Program-made: the position numbers and the translations under genes
Source of the DNA: Microvirgula aerodenitrificans DSM 15089
Lineage (GTDB): Bacteria; Pseudomonadota; Gammaproteobacteria; Burkholderiales; Aquaspirillaceae
Length of the DNA stretch: 64,000 nucleotides
Direction: 5' to 3'
NCBI RefSeq assembly: GCF_000620105.1
Contig: NZ_JHVK01000002.1
Coordinates: 1-64,000, forward strand
Shown here: positions 57,074-64,000 of the stretch, piece by piece
Layout: each line of letters opens with the position of its first letter
How positions within the stretch are numbered: position 1 is the first letter of the stretch
The notes under the pieces: generated by a model
The model's database searches: none
What the model saw: the letters and a program-made list of their open reading frames with translations, nothing else
What the model was told of the DNA's origin: nothing

Positions 57074-58204
57074 TCAGCCGAAGAAATCCTTCAGCTTGTC
57101 CATGAACGACTTCGCCTTCGGGTTGTGCGTACCCGGCGCATCGAGGCTGATCGACTCGAACTCGCGCAGCAGTTCCTTCTGCCGCTCGGTCAGCTTGACC
57201 GGCGTCTCGATCAGCACATGGCACATCAGGTCGCCATGCTGGCTGCCGCGCAGCGCCTTGATACCCTTGCCACGCAGGCGGAATACCTGCCCGGACTGGG
57301 TTTCCGGCGGAATGCGGATCTTGGCCGCCCCATCCAGCGTCGGGATCTCGATCTCTCCCCCCAGCGCCGCGCTGGTGAACGAGATCGGCATTTCGCAATG
57401 CAGGTCGGTGCCGTCACGCTGGAATACCGCATGCTGGCGGATCTGCGTGACCACGTACAGGTCGCCATGCGGGCCGCCATTGGTGCCCGGCTCGCCTTCT
57501 CCGGCCAGGCGGATGCGGTCACCATCGTCGACGCCGGCCGGAATCTTCACGTTCAGCGTCTTCTGCTTCTTCACCCGTCCGGCGCCATTGCAGGCACGGC
57601 ACGGATCGGTAATCTGCTTGCCGCTGCCATGGCAGGTCGGGCAGGTCTGCTGGATCGAGAAGAAGCCCTGCTGCATGCGCACCTGGCCCACGCCGCCGCA
57701 CGTCGAGCAGGTCTTGGCCTCGGTGCCCGGCTTGGCGCCGCTGCCGTGGCAGACATCGCACTCATCCATGGTCGGAATGCGGATCTGCTTCTCGCAGCCG
57801 CGCGCCGCTTCTTCCAGCGTGATTTCCAGGTTGTAGCGCAGGTCGGAGCCGCGGTACACATTGCTGCGCCCGCCGCCACCGCCGCCGGCACGTCCGCCAC
57901 CGAAGATGTCGCCGAAGATGTCGGCAAAGGCATCGCCAAAGCCACCGAAGCCGGCACCGCCCGCCCCGCCAGCCTGCGGGTCGACCCCGGCGTGGCCATA
58001 CTGGTCATAGGCCGCGCGTTTCTGTCCGTCGGACAGGATCTCGTACGCTTCCTTGGCTTCCTTGAACTTCTCTTCCGCTTCCTTGCTGTCCGGATTGCGG
58101 TCCGGGTGATACTTCATCGCCAGCTTGCGGTAAGACTTCTTGATTTCTTCTTCTGACGCATCCCGGTTCAGGCCCAGTACGTCATAGCAATCTTTTTTCG
58201 CCAT
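57074..58204 (-). CDS. dnaJ: Chaperone protein DnaJ
   Basis: The 376-residue Hsp40 stimulates DnaK ATPase and delivers unfolded clients. The J domain has the HPD motif (KYHPDRNPD). A Gly/Phe-rich linker follows ([19 protein letters not shown]), then four CxxCxGxG zinc repeats ([32 protein letters not shown]) and the substrate-binding C-terminal domains. The ATG at 58204 gives the standard [11 protein letters not shown] start; the frame continues upstream without similarity. It follows dnaK after a hairpin. Confidence 0.98.
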   Translation of the reverse strand: MAKKDCYDVLGLNRDASEEEIKKSYRKLAMKYHPDRNPDSKEAEEKFKEAKEAYEILSDGQKRAAYDQYGHAGVDPQAGGAGGAGFGGFGDAFADIFGDIFGGGRAGGGGGGRSNVYRGSDLRYNLEITLEEAARGCEKQIRIPTMDECDVCHGSGAKPGTEAKTCSTCGGVGQVRMQQGFFSIQQTCPTCHGSGKQITDPCRACNGAGRVKKQKTLNVKIPAGVDDGDRIRLAGEGEPGTNGGPHGDLYVVTQIRQHAVFQRDGTDLHCEMPISFTSAALGGEIEIPTLDGAAKIRIPPETQSGQVFRLRGKGIKALRGSQHGDLMCHVLIETPVKLTERQKELLREFESISLDAPGTHNPKAKSFMDKLKDFFG

Positions 58205-58265
58205 CGCTTCATTCACCACGGAGTCACGAAGCGCGTGCTGTCGCTCCATGCATGAGATTGACCAA

Positions 58266-58320
58266 CAAAGAAAGGCACAGAGGCCGGGACCAACGACCCC
58301 GAGACTCCGTGCCTCTTTGA
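58266..58320 (-). terminator. Hairpin between dnaK and dnaJ
   Basis: AAAGGCACAGAG (about 58271-58282) pairs with CTCCGTGCCTCTTT (about 58305-58318) with an inner CGGG/CCCG pairing; the minus strand continues TTTCTTTG. It may partly terminate dnaK transcripts, giving less dnaJ than dnaK. Confidence 0.75.
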
Positions 58321-58331
58321 CTCGGACAAGA

Positions 58332-60263
58332 TCAGTTCTTGTCTTTTTTCACTTCTTCGAACTCGGCATCGACCACATTGCCGTCGTCATTGTGACCGGC
58401 TTCGGCCTTCTCCGCACCCGGCGCACCGGCGCCTTCGGCCTGGGCCTGGGCGTACATGAGTTCGCCCAGCTTCTGGCTGGCCTTGGCCAGGGCTTCAGTC
58501 TTGGCTTCGATCACGTCCTTGTCGTCGCCACCGGCCACGGCTTCGGTTTCCTTCAGCGCGTCCTCGATCTTGGCCTTTTCGTCGGCGGCGATCTTGTCAC
58601 CGTATTCGGTCAGCGACTTCTTCACGCTGTGGATCAGGGCTTCGGCCTGGTTCCTGGCCTGCACCAGCGCCACCAGCTTCTTGTCTTCCTCGGCGTTGAC
58701 CTCGGCGTCATTGACCATGCGCTGGATCTCTTCCTCGGACAGACCCGAGCTGGCCTGGATGGTGATCTTGTTTTCCTTGCCGGTCGCCTTGTCCTTGGCC
58801 GATACGTGCAGGATGCCGTTGGCGTCAATGTCGAAAGTGACTTCGATCTGCGGCATGCCGCGCGGTGCCGGCGGAATGTCCGACAGGTTGAACTGACCCA
58901 GCGACTTGTTGGCACCGGCCTTTTCGCGTTCGCCCTGCAGCACGTGGATCGTCACCGCGTTCTGGTTGTCGTCGGCGGTCGAGAACACTTGCGATGCCTT
59001 GGTCGGAATCGTGGTGTTCTTCTGGATCAGCTTGGTCATCACGCCACCCAGCGTCTCGATGCCGAGACTCAGCGGGGTCACGTCCAGCAGCAGCAGGTCC
59101 TTGCGGTCGCCCGACAGCACCGAGCCCTGGATCGACGCACCAACGGCAACGGCTTCGTCCGGGTTCACGTCACGGCGCGGTGCCTTGCCGAAGAAGGCTT
59201 CGACGGCGTCGATCACCTTCGGCATGCGGGTCTGGCCGCCGACCAGGATCACGTCGTCGATGTCGCTGACCTTCAGGCCGGCATCCTTGATCGCCACGCG
59301 GCACGGTTCGATCGAGCGTTCGACCAGCTCTTCGACCAGCGATTCGAACTTGGCGCGGGTGATCTTCATCGCCAGGTGCTTCGGACCGCTGGCGTCCATG
59401 GTCACGTACGGCAGGTTGATTTCGGTCTGCTGCGAGCTGGACAGTTCGATCTTGGCCTTTTCCGCCGCTTCCTTCAGGCGTTGCAGCGCCATCACGTCCT
59501 GCTTCAGGTCGACGCCCTGTTCCTTCTTGAACTCGGTCACGATGTAGTCGATCAGGCGCTGGTCGAAGTCTTCGCCACCGAGGAAGGTGTCACCGTTGGT
59601 GGCCAGCACTTCGAACTGCTTTTCACCGTCGACATCGGCGATCTCGATGATCGACACGTCGAAGGTGCCGCCGCCGAGGTCATACACGGCGATCTTGCGG
59701 TCGCCCTTCTCGTTCTTGTCCATGCCGAACGCCAGCGCGGCAGCGGTCGGTTCGTTGATGATGCGCTTCACGTCCAGACCGGCGATGCGGCCGGCATCCT
59801 TGGTCGCCTGACGCTGGCTGTCGTTGAAGTAGGCCGGCACGGTGATGACCGCTTCGGTGACTTCTTCACCGAGGTAGTCTTCGGCAGTCTTCTTCATCTT
59901 GCGCAGCACTTCGGCGCTGATCTGCGGCGGTGCCATCTTCTTGCCGCGCACTTCGACCCAGGCGTCGCCATTGTCGGCCTTGACGATGGAGAACGGCATC
60001 AGGCTGATGTCCTTCTGCACTTCCTTTTCTTCGAACCGGCGACCGATCAGGCGCTTCGATGCGTAGATGGTGTTTCTGGCGTTGGTGACTGCCTGGCGCT
60101 TGGCCGGGGCGCCGACCAGGATTTCGCCATCTTCCATGTAGGCGATGACCGACGGCGTGGTGCGTGCACCTTCGGCGTTCTCGATCACCTTCGGCTGGCC
60201 GTTTTCGACCACCGACACGCAGGAGTTGGTGGTGCCGAGGTCAATACCGATGATTTTGCCCAT
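58332..60263 (-). CDS. dnaK: Chaperone protein DnaK (Hsp70)
   Basis: The 643-residue Hsp70 is full length. The ATPase domain opens with [17 protein letters not shown] and includes [20 protein letters not shown] and [18 protein letters not shown]. The substrate-binding domain follows the linker ([15 protein letters not shown]), and the acidic, charged tail ends [10 protein letters not shown]. The start at 60263 gives the usual MGKIIGID. It lies between grpE and dnaJ in the classic heat-shock order. Confidence 0.98.
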   Translation of the reverse strand: MGKIIGIDLGTTNSCVSVVENGQPKVIENAEGARTTPSVIAYMEDGEILVGAPAKRQAVTNARNTIYASKRLIGRRFEEKEVQKDISLMPFSIVKADNGDAWVEVRGKKMAPPQISAEVLRKMKKTAEDYLGEEVTEAVITVPAYFNDSQRQATKDAGRIAGLDVKRIINEPTAAALAFGMDKNEKGDRKIAVYDLGGGTFDVSIIEIADVDGEKQFEVLATNGDTFLGGEDFDQRLIDYIVTEFKKEQGVDLKQDVMALQRLKEAAEKAKIELSSSQQTEINLPYVTMDASGPKHLAMKITRAKFESLVEELVERSIEPCRVAIKDAGLKVSDIDDVILVGGQTRMPKVIDAVEAFFGKAPRRDVNPDEAVAVGASIQGSVLSGDRKDLLLLDVTPLSLGIETLGGVMTKLIQKNTTIPTKASQVFSTADDNQNAVTIHVLQGEREKAGANKSLGQFNLSDIPPAPRGMPQIEVTFDIDANGILHVSAKDKATGKENKITIQASSGLSEEEIQRMVNDAEVNAEEDKKLVALVQARNQAEALIHSVKKSLTEYGDKIAADEKAKIEDALKETEAVAGGDDKDVIEAKTEALAKASQKLGELMYAQAQAEGAGAPGAEKAEAGHNDDGNVVDAEFEEVKKDKN

Positions 60264-60390
60264 TGTTCGATCCTTCCTAGAATTTTGCTTTTGGTACGGC
60301 GCCATGCGCGCCGCATCTCATTAACCATGTTCGGGATATGGGGAGGCGATTTGCGCTTTCAAGCCCCCCGCTGGCGGGACATTGCGCCGT

Positions 60391-60918
60391 TTATGCTTTC
60401 GGTCTGGCGACAATGACCATTGCCGGGCGCAGCACGCGGTCGGCGATCAGATAACCCTTCTGCATCACGCGCACCACGGTGTTCGCATCCTGTTCGCTGT
60501 CTTCCATGCTCATCGCCTGGTGACGGTGCGGATCGAGCTTCTCGCCCACTTCCGGGTTGATGTCGATGATCTGCGCCTTGTCGAAGGCCGTGACCAGCTG
60601 TTTCAGCGTCATGTCGACGCCCATCTTCATCGCTTCGATATTGCCCGACGTGTCGAGCAGTGCCATTTCCAGGCAGTCCTTCACCGGCAGCAGTTCGACG
60701 GCAATCTTGCCAACGGCGTACTTGCCGGCGGCGGCCACGTCCTCGGCGGCGCGGCGGCGCATGTTCTCGGTATCCGCCTTCGCGCGCAGGAACTGGTCCT
60801 TCAGCTCGGCGATCTGGGCTTCCAGTTCAGCAATGCGGGCGTCCGGTTGCTGCGTGCCCTCGTCGGCGGCGGTGTTGTCCACGAGTTCTTCCGGCGTCAC
60901 TTGATCCTGGTTCTGCAT
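60391..60918 (-). CDS. grpE: Nucleotide exchange factor GrpE
   Basis: The 175-residue GrpE releases ADP from DnaK. It has an acidic N-terminal tail, a long coiled-coil helix (ARIAELEAQIAELKDQFLRA), the RRRAAEDVAAAGKYA segment and the C-terminal beta wing (PHRHQAMSMED, VVRVMQKGYLIADRVLRPA). It is the first gene of grpE-dnaK-dnaJ and has a sigma-32 type promoter just upstream. Confidence 0.97.
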   Translation of the reverse strand: MQNQDQVTPEELVDNTAADEGTQQPDARIAELEAQIAELKDQFLRAKADTENMRRRAAEDVAAAGKYAVGKIAVELLPVKDCLEMALLDTSGNIEAMKMGVDMTLKQLVTAFDKAQIIDINPEVGEKLDPHRHQAMSMEDSEQDANTVVRVMQKGYLIADRVLRPAMVIVARPKA

Positions 60919-60950
60919 GATTCACCTCAAATCGGAAAGTCGCACCCTAA

Positions 60951-60976
60951 GTAGGGACATCCCCGCCGCTTTCAAG
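60951..60976 (-). promoter_or_regulatory. Sigma-32 heat-shock promoter of grpE
   Basis: On the minus strand CTTGAAA (60970-60976) is followed after 13 bp by CCCTACTT (from 60956). Consensus is CTTGAAA-N13/14-CCCCATNT, so the -35 is perfect. Its distance of about 35-55 bp from the grpE start fits. No CIRCE element was seen, arguing for RpoH rather than HrcA control. Confidence 0.82.
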
Positions 60977-61372
60977 CCCCGCCCGGGCCGCGCACTGCAA
61001 CAATCGACAGCCGGACAGTCGCCATCCCGCCCGCCGCCGCCCTGGCGGCAGGGTTCGTTTACGACCGCCTGCCCGGCTCCTTTCCGCGCATGACTGGTCG
61101 TGAGCAACCCATTAAAAGTCCAAGATTTTTCACTTGCGAACAGAAGGCAAAAAGGGTTTGCTGCATTGCACACAACTATGCTTGAATCATTTGCACATCC
61201 CCACCGGGAGCGTGCCAGCGCCGGCAAAAACGGCCGGTTACGCTCCCACCGGCGCATCGCTATCCGCGGTGCGCCCACCCGCCCCGCCGGAACCGGCGCG
61301 GGTGCATGGCGAAGGCCAGGGAGACGGGGTCACCCCGCCGGACGTACAAAACATAATAGAGGTCAAACTGTC
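60977..61372. other. Intergenic region upstream of grpE and aceA
   Basis: About 400 bp. The left half is GC-rich and featureless. The middle (61105-61200) is AT-richer and should contain the aceA promoter; candidate elements such as TATGCT near 61176 exist, but no pair is convincing. No RNA gene or small ORF is supported. Confidence 0.4.
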
Positions 61373-62671
<1,299 letters not shown>

Positions 62672-62732
62672 GAGTGGCATAGTTCGGGTACCGGCGGTGC
62701 GTGCGCCGCTGGAACACGCCCGACGTAGTGTA

Positions 62733-62766
62733 AGGGGGCTGCCGGGAACGGTAGTCCCCTGTTTCA
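62733..62766 (+). terminator. Possible terminator after aceA
   Basis: GGGGGCTGCCG (62734-62744) and CGGTAGTCCCC (about 62749-62759) can pair with a GU and a bulge, followed by TGTTTCATTT. The T-run is imperfect. Confidence 0.55.
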
Positions 62767-62858
62767 TTTCAGCCTCTTTGATCACGAAGTTCACATCCTT
62801 CGTGTTTTTCATTCGCGCCGGCGCACACCTTTGTCGTGGGAAAGTGACAGCAATACCG

Positions 62859-63659
62859 ATGAAACCTGCTCCGGATAGTCCACGCGTTCCCTCCCCCCGC
62901 ATCTGGCATCACGCCGGCCAGTGGGAGCTGCGCGATGTCAGCGATTCCGCCGCCTGCTACGCCCCACATGTGCACGACACGTTCTCGCTGGGACAGATCG
63001 TGGCCGGCGCCAGCCAGTGCCTGATCGACGGCCTCGTCCGTCCGATTGCGGCCGGAGCGGCGGTGCTGGTCCGCGCCGGTGACGTGCATGCGTGCAATCC
63101 CGATCCGGGCCGGCCGTGGAGCTACCGGATGCTGCATGTCGACCCGGCCTGGCTGGCGCGTCTGGCACTGAACGAACCGGCATCGGCCCTGCAGCCGGAC
63201 GCGCCCGGCATCCACGATGGCTTCCAGCAACTGGTCGCCGCGCTGGAACGGCAGGACAGCGTGCTGGCCATCGACGAGATCCTGTATCGCCTGCTGCGGC
63301 CACTGGCGCCCGCCGTCCCGTCGCGGCCTCGCGACCAACCGCACCAGGTCGGCCGCGCCTGCGATTACCTGCACGAACATGCGTGCGATGCGGTCGATCT
63401 GGCCACGCTGGCCGATCTCGCCGGCCTGAGCCCGTGGCAGCTGATCCGCGCGATCCGTCGCCAGACCGGGCTGACACCGCATGCACTGCAACTGAACCTG
63501 CGCATCCAGCGCGCCCGGGTCTGGCTGCGCCAGGGCATGGCGCCGGCCGACGCCGCCCAGCAGGCCGGTTTTGCCGACCAGAGCCATTTCACCCGCCAGT
63601 TCAAGCGCCAGACCGCCCTGACCCCGGGGGGCTACCGCCAGGCCTTGCGCACGGCCTGA
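62859..63659 (+). CDS. AraC-family transcriptional regulator
   Basis: The 266-residue protein has an N-terminal cupin-like sensing domain (HVHDTFSLGQIVAGASQCLI) and a C-terminal pair of helix-turn-helix motifs (LADLAGLSPWQLIRAIRRQ and ADAAQQAGFADQSHFTRQFK), with the final TPGGYRQ signature. This AraC subfamily (AraC with the next gene a LysE exporter) often controls its neighbouring exporter, and a truncated LysE gene follows 65-77 bp downstream. The ATG at 62859 starts just before the sensing domain; upstream frame sequence is not family-like. Confidence 0.9.
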   Translation: MKPAPDSPRVPSPRIWHHAGQWELRDVSDSAACYAPHVHDTFSLGQIVAGASQCLIDGLVRPIAAGAAVLVRAGDVHACNPDPGRPWSYRMLHVDPAWLARLALNEPASALQPDAPGIHDGFQQLVAALERQDSVLAIDEILYRLLRPLAPAVPSRPRDQPHQVGRACDYLHEHACDAVDLATLADLAGLSPWQLIRAIRRQTGLTPHALQLNLRIQRARVWLRQGMAPADAAQQAGFADQSHFTRQFKRQTALTPGGYRQALRTA

Positions 63660-63736
63660 ACGCGCAATTTCGTTCAAGACCCGCAGCAGCCGCCATCACA
63701 CACTGGGCACCCCTTGTCCTTCCGATGGCGGTCCCG

Positions 63737-64000
63737 ATGCATGAATTCCTGTTGATGGCGCTGGCGCACTGGCTGGCACTGCTCAGCCCCGGTCCCGATT
63801 TCCTGTTGCTGAGCCGCACCACGCTGCGCCACGGCTTTCGTCCCGGCACCCGGGTCGCCGCCGGCATCGCCGTCGCCAACGGCCTGTGGATCGTGCTGGC
63901 GCTGTCCGGTGTTGGCTACCTGCAGCGCTGGCCGGCGGCCACCCGCATCATGCAGACCGGCGGTGCGCTGTTCCTGCTGTATGTCGGGTGGCATTTCCTG
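63737..64000 (+). CDS. LysE/RhtB-family amino-acid exporter, N-terminal part (truncated by window end)
   Basis: Open frame of 88 codons to the window edge with no stop. The translated start (MHEFLLMALAHWLALLSPGP) carries the LysE/RhtB helix-1 signature with PGPDF, followed by RTTLRHGFRPGTRVAAGIAV and a third helix region GGALFLLYVGWHFL. Such proteins export amino acids or homoserine lactones. An in-frame ATG at 63725 is an alternative start. Divergence from the AraC gene is absent; both read rightwards, so an AraC-exporter operon is likely. Confidence 0.88.
   Translation, partial: MHEFLLMALAHWLALLSPGPDFLLLSRTTLRHGFRPGTRVAAGIAVANGLWIVLALSGVGYLQRWPAATRIMQTGGALFLLYVGWHFL

Noticed and set aside
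58248-60416. 722-codon open frame antisense to dnaK
   Set aside because: Known type of antisense frame over Hsp70 genes; dnaK on the minus strand is certain.

Overview
The window looks like the chromosome of a GC-rich betaproteobacterium of the order Neisseriales, most likely close to Laribacter, Chromobacterium or Gulbenkiania. The reasons are the 5' end of a 16S rRNA gene at the left edge, the conserved betaproteobacterial gene blocks, polar-flagellum-type genes, and a duplicated arginine deiminase (arc) cassette. Such a duplication is known from Laribacter hongkongensis. Species assignment is inference; no search was run.

Left part (1-25 kb). It opens with the 16S 5' end, its boxA leader and a near-ideal rrn P1 promoter, all on the minus strand. 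Housekeeping genes follow: argJ, recQ, a lipoprotein, an orphan ParA ATPase, a chemotaxis receptor, a DMT exporter, dapC-dapD, a divergent gabP/gabR-like pair, a marR-cytochrome b561-yceI-yceI operon, recG, mntH behind a Fur-like box, MBL-tatD, holB-tmk-mltG and rpsF-priB-rpsR-rplI.

Middle (25-41 kb). A late flagellar block runs on the minus strand (fliC, flaG, fliD, fliS, fliT-like, DUF2802). A surface-modification region diverges from fliC on the plus strand. Its first two genes, a TPR-LicD fusion and a TagD-type CDP-glycerol synthase, are GC-rich and follow a sigma-28-like promoter facing the fliC sigma-28 promoter. The next ten genes (32.1-41.05 kb) are clearly AT-richer and tightly coupled: stand-alone NRPS-type adenylation enzyme, GNAT, carrier protein, KAS III, second carrier protein, SDR ketoreductase, AAC(3)-fold acyltransferase, WecD-like acyltransferase, WecE-like sugar aminotransferase and glycosyltransferase. 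I read this as a pathway that builds an unusual acyl group on carrier proteins, attaches it to a dTDP-4-amino-4,6-dideoxyhexose and transfers the sugar to a surface acceptor, plausibly flagellin. This is the best candidate here for an undescribed system.

Right part (41-64 kb). gcvT-gcvH-gcvP lies behind a tandem glycine riboswitch with its own promoter. After a GT4 glycosyltransferase come two complete arcABC cassettes around one arcD. The three blocks have different control elements: a perfect FNR/ANR box before arcD, a sigma-70 promoter and 5' hairpin before arcA2, and a roughly 200-nt leader with a short arginine-containing uORF running into an intrinsic terminator before arcA1. A 165-bp tandem duplication lies between arcD and arcA1. 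The window ends with grpE-dnaK-dnaJ (grpE with a sigma-32 promoter), aceA, an AraC regulator and a truncated LysE/RhtB exporter. I saw no CRISPR array, insertion sequence, prophage or tRNA gene.
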